Below the pieces are notes generated by a model, which was not told the origin of the DNA, did not search any database, and saw nothing but the letters and a program-made list of their open reading frames with translations. 64,000 nt of DNA from the NCBI RefSeq assembly GCF_029338515.1, contig NZ_CP119988.1:1178001-1242000 (forward strand). Reading direction: 5' to 3'. Made by a program: the position numbers and the translations under genes. Each line of letters begins with the position of its first letter. Within the stretch, counting starts at the first letter, position 1. Origin of the DNA: Haloglomus litoreum (lineage in GTDB: Archaea; Halobacteriota; Halobacteria; Halobacteriales; Haloarculaceae). Shown here piece by piece: positions 34,083 to 41,873 of this stretch.

Positions 34083-35853
34083 CGGCCGGCACCTCCTCGT
34101 CGCTCGTCTCCGGCTCGGTGTCCTGGAACTCCTCGTAGACGTCATGCATCTCGCCGTTGACGCCGGCCGAGTAGCCCCGCATCAGGCTCATCGCCTGCTT
34201 GATCGGCTGGACGCTGGCCTCGCCGAGCTTCTGCTCCATCTCCTCGAAGGTCTGCGCGTCCTCGGTCCCCTGCCGCATGGCCACCATCGAGGCGTGGACG
34301 CTTTCGAGATGGACCGGCGCGAAGTCCGCCCGCGCGTGGGCGTCATGCTTCGGGCCGAACATGCCGACCAGTAGTGCCGTCGTGAGCGCCCCGACACCGA
34401 CGAGCGGGCTCAGTGCGAGGCCGGCCAGCGCCCCAACGGCAGCAGCGCCGACACATGAGACCAGGATACGGTCGACGTTCCAGGCGCGCTCGGTGACTGG
34501 CTCGCCGGCCTCGTCGAGCACCGTCTCGCCCTCGTCGGTCGTCTGGACCGTCGAGCGCTTCCAGGCGAACGTGAAGCCCTCGGGTTCGATATCGAGAAGC
34601 TGGTCGGCGTCGGGGGCGAGGTAGATCTTCTCGTCGACGCTGCCCTCGTCGACCTCGACCATCGCCGCCCGCTCGTCGTAATTCAGGAAGGTCGCGGGCT
34701 GGCCGACCAACCGGGCCAGGAACCGGAGCGGGCCCGTTCCGACGACCGCGTAGCCGCCGTCCGGGAGCTTGACGACGCGCTTCGTCGTCTCTCGCTCACC
34801 GATACGGCCGACGACCTCCTCGCCGCGTGGCGAGGTGGCCTCTTCGACCTTCGGCTGGACGAAGCGGACGCGCTGGACGTTCTGCTGGAACGTCTCCAGC
34901 ATGATGAGCCACGCCAGCACCAGCACCCAGAGCGCGATGGCCCACGGATTCGCGACGACGAAGTTCGCGATGCCGGCGTAATCGATGAACAGCGCCAGGC
35001 CGGTGGACACCGACCAGCCGATAATCCAGGGCGTGTACCCCCACTGCGGACCGACGCCGGCGATGGCCATCGCCTTCCGGATGGACCACCCGCCCGTGAT
35101 GAGCCCGACCAGGAGGAGCCACCCGAAGTCGAAGATGACCGAGCGCAGGTAGTCGCCCTGCGAGTCGATGCCCGCCGACTGGGTGGTCGCGACCGAGTGA
35201 TGGCCGAAGACCCACCGCGTCTCCGGGTTGTCGGCCAGCCACATCGTCACGCGGACTGGGTCCTCGTGACGCTGCAGCGGGACCTCGATGGTCGGCCGGC
35301 CGCGCTGGTACTCCAGGGTCTGCGTGTGGGCGCTGACGTTGGCCGCGTACCGGACCGACTCCGTAGAGTTGCCCCGTTGGACGGTCTTCGTCCTGGGCTC
35401 CCAGTAGGCGATCTTCAGGTCCGCCGAGCCGGACTCGAGGGCGAACGTCCGGAGGTAGACCTCGTTCTTCTTGACCGTCTGCATCCCCTGGGCGCCGACG
35501 TACTTCCAGTTCGAGTTGTCGGGGGCGCCGCCGCTCCCGGCCGGCCACGCAATCAGCCACCAGAACCGCTCGTCGGCGAGCCGGAGGCTCTGGGCATCCG
35601 CGGCGACCGGCTGGCCGCCACGGGACAGCTCCTCGATGGTGGGACCGTCGGACTCAGATTGGCCCCCGCCCCGGTTCGTCTCGGGCGTCGGCGTCGCCGT
35701 CGACGCTGGACTCGCGGTTGGGGTCGAGGTCGCTGGCGTCGCGGTCGGCGTCGACGTGTTCCGGTCCTCCTGCGGGGCGGCGACGGCGACCGCCGGCGCG
35801 ACCGACGCGATGAGTGCGAGTGCGGCCAGCGCCGCAGCGACGCGGGCTCGCAC
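34075..35853 (-). CDS. large secreted/membrane protein, spike- or envelope-like
   Basis: 592 residues from a GTG at 35853, 2 nt after the previous gene's stop. Signal peptide VAAALAALALIASVAPAVAVAA (residues about 4-25, written here in part), then a T/P/S-rich stalk (30-65) suited to O-glycosylation, and a beta-rich ectodomain (about 90-265). A cluster of membrane helices follows (LRSVIFDFGWLLLVGLITGG, WIIGWSVSTGLALFIDYAG, NPWAIALWVLVLAWLIML). Then comes a cytoplasmic domain with KIYLAPDADQLLDIEPEGF, another helix pair (VGALAGLALSPLVGVGALTT) and an acidic tail. No homologue recognised. Architecture suggests a surface protein that spans the membrane of a particle or the cell. Confidence 0.7.
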   Translation of the reverse strand: MRARVAAALAALALIASVAPAVAVAAPQEDRNTSTPTATPATSTPTASPASTATPTPETNRGGGQSESDGPTIEELSRGGQPVAADAQSLRLADERFWWLIAWPAGSGGAPDNSNWKYVGAQGMQTVKKNEVYLRTFALESGSADLKIAYWEPRTKTVQRGNSTESVRYAANVSAHTQTLEYQRGRPTIEVPLQRHEDPVRVTMWLADNPETRWVFGHHSVATTQSAGIDSQGDYLRSVIFDFGWLLLVGLITGGWSIRKAMAIAGVGPQWGYTPWIIGWSVSTGLALFIDYAGIANFVVANPWAIALWVLVLAWLIMLETFQQNVQRVRFVQPKVEEATSPRGEEVVGRIGERETTKRVVKLPDGGYAVVGTGPLRFLARLVGQPATFLNYDERAAMVEVDEGSVDEKIYLAPDADQLLDIEPEGFTFAWKRSTVQTTDEGETVLDEAGEPVTERAWNVDRILVSCVGAAAVGALAGLALSPLVGVGALTTALLVGMFGPKHDAHARADFAPVHLESVHASMVAMRQGTEDAQTFEEMEQKLGEASVQPIKQAMSLMRGYSAGVNGEMHDVYEEFQDTEPETSDEEVPADD

Positions 35854-35855
35854 GG

Positions 35856-35999
35856 TCAGTAGGCCCCCGTGATGGCCGCCATGAGGCCCGACACCAGCGA
35901 CTCGACGGCCTCTGGTGCCACGACGACCGCCGTCAGTACCGCGCCGACGATGGTCAGCAGCACCGCCGCTCGCGTGTCGATCTGGATAAACGTCGCCAT
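35856..35999 (-). CDS. 47-residue single- or double-span membrane protein
   Basis: From the ATG at 35999 (TGATGG coupling with the upstream gene). One clear hydrophobic stretch, TRAAVLLTIVGAVLTAVVVA, and a second weaker one at the C-terminus (LVSGLMAAITGAY). Same strand, coupled both sides. Such tiny membrane proteins are typical structural or lysis-type components of archaeal viruses; no family is known. Confidence 0.6.
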   Translation of the reverse strand: MATFIQIDTRAAVLLTIVGAVLTAVVVAPEAVESLVSGLMAAITGAY

Positions 36000-36565
36000 C
36001 AGTCGCCAGCACCCCCGTTGGGCGGGCTTGGCTGCGTGCCGTCGATACTGGATGGCGGGTCGGCTGCCGCCGACCGTGTCACCGAGACCTCCCGTACCGC
36101 GGGGTCGGCCTCCTCTGGCCACGTCCACGGCTCGGGGGCTGAGCGACCGTACCGCTGCGCTGCTGGTGTCGCCTCGGCCGCTGAGGGCTGGCCGAGGATG
36201 GACATGATCCACTGGCCGTCTCGTGTCGGGCCCCGCCAGCGGTCCGTTGCGCGTCGGCAGCGCCGGCACTCGTGGACGTGCGCCGGCGTCCCTTTGCACA
36301 GCGTCGTGTCGATCATGAGGCCGAAGCCGACGAGCCCGCCGACGGCGAGGGCGAGTCCGGCGACCGGTGAGTTGCCGCGGACGCCCAGCGCACCGGCGTA
36401 GATGGTCACTGCTGCCAGGAGGAGGTACGTCGCGACCGGAGCGAGGTGTCCGGTCTCGCGGAGCGCCTCGATAGCGCCCCACGACCGGTCCCAGTCCCGC
36501 TCACGAAGCTCCTGTTCGAACGCCGCCGGCACGGCCAGACCAGCGTACTGCGTGCCGTGCGTCAC
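35999..36565 (-). CDS. multi-span membrane protein with zinc-finger-like cysteines
   Basis: 188 residues from a GTG at 36565, overlapping the upstream gene by 4 nt. Three hydrophobic segments: VATYLLLAAVTIYAG, PVAGLALAVGGLVGFGLMID and, less clearly, a third. Between them and the tail lies CKGTPAHVHECRRCRRATDR, with HxxxCxxC spacing typical of a zinc site exposed to the cytoplasm. The C-terminus is low in hydrophobicity and proline-rich. No known family; part of the membrane-protein operon. Confidence 0.62.
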   Translation of the reverse strand: MTHGTQYAGLAVPAAFEQELRERDWDRSWGAIEALRETGHLAPVATYLLLAAVTIYAGALGVRGNSPVAGLALAVGGLVGFGLMIDTTLCKGTPAHVHECRRCRRATDRWRGPTRDGQWIMSILGQPSAAEATPAAQRYGRSAPEPWTWPEEADPAVREVSVTRSAAADPPSSIDGTQPSPPNGGAGD

Positions 36566-36876
36566 GACTCACGCACCTCCACGATGCCGATGGCCGCAAC
36601 CAGCGCCAGCGGGATGAGTGCCAGCGCCGGTTGGTCCATGATCTCCGGCGAGAGGGACAGTATCCATCCGCCGGCGACGAACGCCGCCGCGGCCACGCCC
36701 GTCACGAGGAAGGAGACGTAGCCCTGGCGGCCACCGTACGAGAGCGCGATGCTGGGGTCCTCGTCCCTCCCGGCGACCGCCCGCCGGTAGGTGTACAGGA
36801 GCAGCACTCCCGTTGTGACGAGTGCGATGCCGTACCGCGCGCCATCGACCACGGCTGGGAGCTGGTCAAGAGGCAT
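36562..36876 (-). CDS. three-span small membrane protein
   Basis: 104 residues with segments ARYGIALVTTGVLLLYTY, VSFLVTGVAAAAFVAGGWIL and PALALIPLALVAAIGIVEV. Overlaps its neighbours by 4 and 11 nt. No recognised family. Position in a run of similar-sized membrane proteins suggests a structural subunit. Confidence 0.65.
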   Translation of the reverse strand: MPLDQLPAVVDGARYGIALVTTGVLLLYTYRRAVAGRDEDPSIALSYGGRQGYVSFLVTGVAAAAFVAGGWILSLSPEIMDQPALALIPLALVAAIGIVEVRES

Positions 36877-37285
36877 CGCCGTACACCTCCGAGAGCAGGA
36901 AGGTCCCGGCGACCGCCATCAGCGCAATGCCGACGTACTGGTCGACGGTCAGCCGGATGGTCCCCGAGAGCACGCCGGCCCCGAGCCCGATGCCGGCGAG
37001 ATTCGAGACGATGAACGGATGGCTACCGATGAACTGGGTGAGCATCGCGACGATGTCGACGCCCTGGATGATGGCGATGCCACCAGCCGTGATGACGCCG
37101 CCAGCGATCATCCCGAGCCACCGAGCGGTTCGGTTGGTTGCCCACTCGAACCGGTCGTCCGTTGACTCGGGGGCGTTCAGGTACGCCGCGATGTACCGGG
37201 CTGCCAGCACCAGGATGGCGCCGCCAAAGATGACGATCAGCAGCGTCACCGCGTCCGTCACCTGAATGCCGAAGAGTTCGGCCAT
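36866..37285 (-). CDS. four-span small membrane protein
   Basis: 139 residues from the ATG at 37285, which overlaps the stop of the 25-residue ORF before it (TGATGG). Segments: AVTLLIVIFGGAILVLAARYI, WLGMIAGGVITAGGIAIIQ, FIVSNLAGIGLGAGVLSG and YVGIALMAVAGTFLLSE. The frame is open upstream, but the coupling fixes the start. No known family. It lies between the tiny ORF and the three-span protein. Confidence 0.68.
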   Translation of the reverse strand: MAELFGIQVTDAVTLLIVIFGGAILVLAARYIAAYLNAPESTDDRFEWATNRTARWLGMIAGGVITAGGIAIIQGVDIVAMLTQFIGSHPFIVSNLAGIGLGAGVLSGTIRLTVDQYVGIALMAVAGTFLLSEVYGDAS

Positions 37286-37362
37286 CAGGTGCCACCTCCG
37301 TTGGTTCGGCCGCGCAGAACGGCCGGCGATGCCTCCGGTCGTGAAGTTGTGATGTGTCTCAT
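37285..37362 (-). CDS. 25-residue translationally coupled mini-ORF
   Basis: ATG at 37362 overlaps the stop of the upstream 98-residue gene (ATGA), and its TGA overlaps the ATG of the downstream 139-residue gene (TGATG), so it exactly bridges the gap. The peptide is MRHITTSRPEASPAV followed by LRGRTNGGGT: basic, not hydrophobic. A second bridging mini-ORF of similar size and start (MRSTTARADR) lies at 38461-38532. Either a real small protein or a translation relay between operon genes. Confidence 0.5.
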   Translation of the reverse strand: MRHITTSRPEASPAVLRGRTNGGGT

Positions 37363-37655
37363 CGGTCGTTGAGCCAGGTTTCCGCACGGTCCTTGAGCCG
37401 ATCCAGCTGCACTGCGACGAAGATGATAGCCGCGCCGAGCAGCGCGGGGCCACCGTACTGGCCCAGCCCGACTCGCGGGAAGATCTCGCCCGCGCTCACC
37501 GCGATGGCCGGGAACCAGTACCCGGACGTAGCCGAGATGAGCGTCCAGACCGGCTCGAACCAGCCGAAGCTTAGCCCACCCAGCAGGCTCACGAACGCCG
37601 AGAGCTGCGTGATAGGGTGGAAGACGGCCTCTTTCGCTTGTTGTGGAACTGTCAT
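37359..37655 (-). CDS. small membrane protein (98 aa)
   Basis: Two or three membrane segments (LSAFVSLLGGLSFGWFEP, YWFPAIAVSAGEIF, GGPALLGAAIIFVAVQLDRL) with an amphipathic, charged C-terminus (DRAETWLNDR). It overlaps its upstream neighbour by 4 nt and the mini-ORF by 4 nt. No known family. Confidence 0.65.
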   Translation of the reverse strand: MTVPQQAKEAVFHPITQLSAFVSLLGGLSFGWFEPVWTLISATSGYWFPAIAVSAGEIFPRVGLGQYGGPALLGAAIIFVAVQLDRLKDRAETWLNDR

Positions 37656-38125
37656 CGTCCGAGAAGTGCCATGATGCTGCTGCCGCCCGGGACCAGCGCC
37701 AGCCCGGCCACGGTGACTCGATACAGGACGAACAGCGTCACGCCCGCCGCCGCCATCGCGACCAGTGGTCCGGCCGGGCCCGCGCTCTCGACCACGGCGA
37801 CCAGTGACTGTTGGAGCCCGCGCAGCGCGCCGAGGAGGTCGAACCCGACGAACGCGAACGCGACCACGAGTTGGCGCTGCACCCAGGCCAGCCCGCCGAC
37901 CAACAGATCGAACGGGAACAGCACCGCGCCGATGAGGAACTCGAAGAACCCGAAGAGCACGGACACGACGAAGCCCGAAACCACCGAGATGACCAGCGCC
38001 GCCGGATTGCTCGCGAAGCGCCGCAGGAAGCGGGCGGTGCCGCTGCTGAACTGCTTCGCGACTTCCGTCGAGGTCCCGAGGCCGGGGCCGATGGGAATCA
38101 GCGTGATACCGTCGTCGTCAGGCAC
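37652..38125 (-). CDS. multi-span membrane protein, paralogue group member 1
   Basis: 157 residues. Four membrane segments: LVISVVSGFVVSVLFGFFEF, VLFPFDLLVGGLAWV, VVAFAFVGFDLLGALRG and the C-terminal GPLVAMAAAGVTLFVLYRV. The C-terminal block ESAGPAGPLVA is echoed in the next gene (EAGPASLVVA), so the two look like diverged duplicates. Overlaps the neighbour by 8 nt. Structural role in a particle or channel is inferred. Confidence 0.65.
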   Translation of the reverse strand: MPDDDGITLIPIGPGLGTSTEVAKQFSSGTARFLRRFASNPAALVISVVSGFVVSVLFGFFEFLIGAVLFPFDLLVGGLAWVQRQLVVAFAFVGFDLLGALRGLQQSLVAVVESAGPAGPLVAMAAAGVTLFVLYRVTVAGLALVPGGSSIMALLGR

Positions 38126-38468
38126 GACTGATCACCCAGCGGAAAACGAACACGGCCGTCAGTCCGATGCCGATGGCTACGACGAGGCTGGCCGGGCCGG
38201 CCTCGAGGACGAACATCCAGGCTGCCAGGAAGCCCTCCTGGACCAGGACGCCAGGCAGCCCGACGAGCAGGCTGACGACGCTCGCGAGGAAGTTGCCGAA
38301 GCCGGCCAGTAACGCGAGCGGGACATCGAAGATACCCAGCACCAGGCTGGCCACGCCAGTCAGGAAGGCCCCGAACGTGGCGCCGATGCCGACCTGTGCG
38401 ATGCGGCCGAAATCGGGCGTCTGGAAGCCGTTCGGGCCCACACTGAGGAAGTCGCTGACCCTAACCAC
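38118..38468 (-). CDS. multi-span membrane protein, paralogue group member 2
   Basis: About 116 residues from the GTG at 38468; a TTG two codons earlier (38474) is possible. Segments: ATFGAFLTGVASLVLGIFDV, LALLAGFGNFLASVVSLLVG and the C-terminal SLVVAIGIGLTAVFVFRWVI. The block VLEAGPASLVVAIG matches the pattern of the gene at 37652. The start codon lies inside the end of the 23-residue mini-ORF at 38461-38532, suggesting coupled translation. Confidence 0.62.
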   Translation of the reverse strand: MVRVSDFLSVGPNGFQTPDFGRIAQVGIGATFGAFLTGVASLVLGIFDVPLALLAGFGNFLASVVSLLVGLPGVLVQEGFLAAWMFVLEAGPASLVVAIGIGLTAVFVFRWVISRA

Positions 38469-38532
38469 GACCAACCACCCCCGGTTCGCGGGCCGTCATC
38501 ATCCGGTCGGCACGAGCGGTGGTCGAACGCAT
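38461..38532 (-). CDS. 23-residue bridging mini-ORF
   Basis: ATG at 38532 lies 2 nt after the stop of the 153-residue gene and follows gaggag, a good ribosome site; the TAG at 38461-38463 falls just inside the next gene. The peptide begins MRSTTARADRMMTAREP. It resembles the 25-residue mini-ORF at 37285-37362 in size, basic charge and start, and it also fills a gap between two small membrane-protein genes. May be a coupling device or a microprotein. Confidence 0.42.
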   Translation of the reverse strand: MRSTTARADRMMTAREPGVVGRG

Positions 38533-38534
38533 CG

Positions 38535-38996
38535 TCACTCCTCCTGTGCCTCCTCGGCGTCCTCCGCGCCGGGTGTGGGGATATCCAGGCCGCTCCCCAC
38601 CAGCGGGAAGAAGTTCGTCGTCTCTTCCTCGCTCACGAACGCGATGATGACGTAGCCGCTCAGCGCGACGATGCCGAACGCGATGGGCAGTGAGAGCGGA
38701 CTCGCGAACAGGCCGCCGGGGCCGATCGAACGGGCGCTCCCGATGGCCCCGAAGTCGATGACGATGCCGAACGATGCCAGGAAGGACTCGGTCAGGCCCG
38801 CGGCGCCACTGGCGAACGCCGCCATCGGCTTGATGAAGACGTCCGCGAGCGTGAGAATGCCCGACGCCAGCGCGCCGCCGATGGCCAGCAGGATGGCGCT
38901 TAGGCCCTGGAAGATGACGCCGCCGATGCTTCCGGCGTTCTTCGCCCGGTCGAACAGCCGCCGGACCCGTGGCCCGCCTGCGCCGGACGCCGACAT
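38535..38996 (-). CDS. multi-span membrane protein, possible third paralogue
   Basis: 153 residues. Segments: GVIFQGLSAILLAIGGAL, GLTESFLASFGIVIDFGAIG and SLPIAFGIVALSGYVIIAFV, then an acidic tail (PTPGAEDAEEAQEE). The overall plan (soluble basic N-terminus, two central glycine-rich helices, C-terminal helix) follows that of the genes at 38118 and 37652, so all three may derive from one ancestor, although sequence identity is low. Starts 2 nt after the large secreted-protein gene. Confidence 0.65.
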   Translation of the reverse strand: MSASGAGGPRVRRLFDRAKNAGSIGGVIFQGLSAILLAIGGALASGILTLADVFIKPMAAFASGAAGLTESFLASFGIVIDFGAIGSARSIGPGGLFASPLSLPIAFGIVALSGYVIIAFVSEEETTNFFPLVGSGLDIPTPGAEDAEEAQEE

Positions 38997-38998
38997 CG

Positions 38999-40564
38999 TC
39001 AGCTCCCGCCTCCGAAGATCTTCCCGAGGCCGAGCGCGGTGATGGCCGCGCCGATGAGGCCGGTGATCTTCCCGAGCGTCGTGCTCAGGAACCCGCCGGA
39101 CTTCCCTGTCGGGCCGCCGGCGACGGTGCCGCCCTCCTGGAACACCGCGTCAGCCTCGGAGCTCGTGTAGACGATCTCCATCCCGACCGCGGCGTCGTGG
39201 TCGCTGGACGCCGAGATGTCCGTCGCGAGTTCGACGCGATCACCGATGGCACCGTTGAACTGGCTGGTGGCGCCGGTCGTCGATGCCTCGGAGTAGTTGC
39301 CGGCGTAGCCGGTGGCGTAGTCGACGCTGATGTACTGGCTGCCAGGCTGGCGCTGCTCGGCCACGAGGTCGAGCGTGCCGTGGGTCACGTCGACCGGTGC
39401 CGGGATGTCCCAGACCGCGAGCGGCTGGCCCTCCAGCCGGTCGGAGTAGCTGGCGTAGTCCTCGGCGTCGGTCATGGTGACGTTCGAGCCGTCAGCCATC
39501 GAGAGCGGGTAGTTGACCGTCGCGTCACCCGCCCCGACGACGAGGTCGTGGACGTGGGCGTCGCCCCAGTGGTCCGCGAGCCCGTCGAGTGAGCGGAAGC
39601 GGACGGTGCCGCCGTCGACGTTCGTTCGGGTCTCGGTCTCGTAGCGGTCGTCCGAGTCGGCCTGATACGCGACCGTGCCGAAGGCCATCGTCTCCTTCGC
39701 GGAGACATCCATCCCGGTCAGGGCGAGGTCAGCGTCGGCGTCGGTGACGTTGAGTCGGACCGTGTCGATCTCCGACAGCGTCCCGTCGCCCGTGCCCTGG
39801 ACCCCGTTGGCTGAGACCAGCGTGTCCACACGCGTGCTCGCGTAGAAGGCGCCGGTCTCGTTCGCGAAGGTCTCCTCATCCGCGTCGGCCGCGCTCTCGG
39901 CGATGGTCGCATACGCGTAGTCACCGTCCGTGTCGACGATCTCGACGCGGACGGTCGCGCCGCTGTCGAGCGTGTTCAGCTCGCCCGCCATCGTGACGAC
40001 GCGCTTGCGGGCGTCGTCGAGCGAGACGTTGTCGCTGTAGCTGAAGAGCACCGTGTCGCCGGCGGTCATGCTGCCGTCGGTCGCCAGCTGCGTCGGCGCC
40101 GCGCGGACGTTGGGCGCGCTGCCCCACTCCGAGACGCTGCCCTTGGCCGACGCCGAGCCGCTGACCGACCAATCGCCCTCCTCGGCGACGAACGACTGGC
40201 CCTCGACGTTGGCCTCGTCGTCGGTGACGGGGCCGTAGAGGTCCGGGTCGTCGATGTACGCCGGCGACACCTCGATGGGCGCGTCGGCGTCCGAGGTGTT
40301 CACCTCGGCCGGGAGGTCGGTGTTGCTGCCGTCATCAGCTTCGTAGGCGAGCGGGTCGGTGCCGTGCTCGCCCATGCGATGCTCGGCGATGGTCACGTCG
40401 GTCTCTTCCACCCAGACGCGCGGGCTCTCGTCGCTGGTCGTATCGATGGGTGGGGCACCGTTCTCGCGTTCGTCGTGGTCGGCCATCGCGACCGGCGCGA
40501 CCATCGCGGTCGCGAGGAGGATGGCGATCAGCGCGATGAAGCCCTGCTGGACGAGCCGTCTCAT
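38999..40564 (-). CDS. secreted beta-rich protein with C-terminal anchor, major envelope/spike candidate
   Basis: 521 residues. Signal peptide MRRLVQQGFIALIAILLATA (cleavage near AMA, residues 26-28), then a long acidic, beta-rich, Asn-X-Thr-containing ectodomain (28-485) and a C-terminal hydrophobic anchor (TGLIGAAITALGLGKIFGGG). This plan (signal, big ectodomain, C-terminal span) is that of spike proteins of pleomorphic archaeal viruses and of many haloarchaeal surface proteins, but I see no specific family motif. Second gene of the operon, overlapping the leading small gene by 4 nt. Confidence 0.72.
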   Translation of the reverse strand: MRRLVQQGFIALIAILLATAMVAPVAMADHDERENGAPPIDTTSDESPRVWVEETDVTIAEHRMGEHGTDPLAYEADDGSNTDLPAEVNTSDADAPIEVSPAYIDDPDLYGPVTDDEANVEGQSFVAEEGDWSVSGSASAKGSVSEWGSAPNVRAAPTQLATDGSMTAGDTVLFSYSDNVSLDDARKRVVTMAGELNTLDSGATVRVEIVDTDGDYAYATIAESAADADEETFANETGAFYASTRVDTLVSANGVQGTGDGTLSEIDTVRLNVTDADADLALTGMDVSAKETMAFGTVAYQADSDDRYETETRTNVDGGTVRFRSLDGLADHWGDAHVHDLVVGAGDATVNYPLSMADGSNVTMTDAEDYASYSDRLEGQPLAVWDIPAPVDVTHGTLDLVAEQRQPGSQYISVDYATGYAGNYSEASTTGATSQFNGAIGDRVELATDISASSDHDAAVGMEIVYTSSEADAVFQEGGTVAGGPTGKSGGFLSTTLGKITGLIGAAITALGLGKIFGGGS

Positions 40565-40746
40565 CGGCGCTCCTCCACGTCGAACACCGCCTCGATGAGC
40601 TCGGGGTCGACCGACGCGAGGTCGCCGACCTCAAGCGTCGAGGCGATGTCGGCCTGCGCTGTCATGGAATCAGTACTACTGGGTCGTGCCTCCCCGGAAA
40701 AGGAGGTCGACGGGGGCTCTCGCCGTCCGTCTGGGGTTGCGCTCAT
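40561..40746 (-). CDS. small acidic protein at head of membrane-protein operon
   Basis: 61 residues from the ATG at 40746, or 34 from an ATG at 40665. The conserved-looking part is the acidic C-terminus STLEVGDLASVDPELIEAVF. It is coupled to the signal-peptide gene by a 4-nt overlap. A TATA-like tataat on the minus strand lies about 80 nt upstream of the longer start. No recognised family. Confidence 0.5.
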   Translation of the reverse strand: MSATPDGRREPPSTSFSGEARPSSTDSMTAQADIASTLEVGDLASVDPELIEAVFDVEERR

Positions 40747-40942
40747 GGATTGCGCTCCGCCCACGGCCCAGGGCCGCGGGCTTCCAGCAATCCAGTGGTG
40801 GAAAATATGTCAACTGTCGGATTATACTGCGCGGATGGCGTGCGAATCCCTCGCGGATACTGTGCAAATACTGTGCGCTATTCGCCGGCATGCGGTCGTA
40901 CTGGACGCAGGATTTGTTACGATAGGCCTCTCTGAATATCGT

Positions 40943-41287
40943 ATGTCAGCGCAGAACTGTTCTATCCGTTCACTGATGTGTCTCGGAACACGTCGGCATG
41001 GAGTGACGCTGGACCCTGGGTGGGTGGCCGATGCCGGGCTCTCGGTGGGCGAGACCATCGGCATCGACCGTGGCGCCGGGAAGTACGCTGAGCGCGGGGC
41101 GACGCTTCATCTGGGCGACTACGACGCGGACACGGTCGACTACGAGCGGACACTGGGGGAGTGTGGGGACTCGGTCGCGGTGACGCTTCCACCTGGAATC
41201 CGCGAGTGGCTCGATGCCGAGCTACAGGAATCGCTGTATCTCATGCGGACGGGCGATGGCGAGGATGTGCTCGTCGAGGCGCCGTAG
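40943..41287 (+). CDS. AbrB/SpoVT-like regulator divergent from membrane-protein operon
   Basis: 114 residues from the ATG at 40943 (an ATG at 40979 would give about 102). Two similar halves each resemble a swapped-hairpin strand-turn-helix: GVTLDPGWVADAGLSVGETI and SVAVTLPPGIREWLDAELQ, the second close to the AbrB pattern of valine-rich strand followed by PxxxRxxL. It is transcribed away from the operon that starts at 40746, with about 200 bp between, so it is the obvious candidate repressor or activator of that operon. Assignment rests on motif pattern only. Confidence 0.55.
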   Translation: MSAQNCSIRSLMCLGTRRHGVTLDPGWVADAGLSVGETIGIDRGAGKYAERGATLHLGDYDADTVDYERTLGECGDSVAVTLPPGIREWLDAELQESLYLMRTGDGEDVLVEAP

Positions 41288-41534
41288 CCTCGATCTCTTA
41301 TGATGGTTCTGATGAACTTCCCCGTATGTCACACGAACCGCTTGCTGGCTATAGAGGATGGATAGAGTACGTGGACTGCGTTCGGTTCAGTCCGATCTAA
41401 ATGAGACTGTTGTTAGGCTTGGATACAGATTGTCCAATTACATCTTCAATTCTGATATTATTTTAGTATTTGCATACAATCTAGTTTAGTATCGCTGCAC
41501 ACACTATATTTTGTTTGGAATTGTAGAATTATCT

Positions 41535-41873
41535 ATGAACAGCGACCCCCCAGAGCGTGAGCGGTGGGGGGAGATGCCCGAGGCGCTCCCGGACCCGTAT
41601 CGGCGTCAGCTGCTCGTCGCGCTCCTCCAACACAACCCCCAGGAAGACGATGACCCTGACCCGCTCAACGTCGTTGCCGACCCCGACGAGGATAGGCAAC
41701 TCCTCCAGACCGCGATGACGCATAAGCATCTACCAAAACCGGAGGAAATCGGCTTCATTGAGTGGGACCGCGATAAGAATCGAATCAGGATTGGCCCCCG
41801 CTGGGACGATATCGCGCCGCTCCTCCGCCTCATTCAGGACCACCAGAACGAACTCCCCGCGGGCTGGTTGTAG
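41535..41873 (+). CDS. haloarchaeal winged-helix transcriptional regulator (DUF7344-like)
   Basis: 112 residues from the ATG at 41535. LPDPYRRQLLVALLQHNPQ, the HKHLPKPEEIGFIEWDRDK turn-helix-wing segment, and the terminal DHQNELPAGWL fit the large haloarchaeal family of small winged-helix proteins in which a histidine-rich HxHLPKL helix precedes a G(F/Y)I-W wing. It lies in an AT-rich gap, alone. Probable target: itself or the permease-amidase pair that follows. Sure of family, not of target. Confidence 0.75.
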   Translation: MNSDPPERERWGEMPEALPDPYRRQLLVALLQHNPQEDDDPDPLNVVADPDEDRQLLQTAMTHKHLPKPEEIGFIEWDRDKNRIRIGPRWDDIAPLLRLIQDHQNELPAGWL

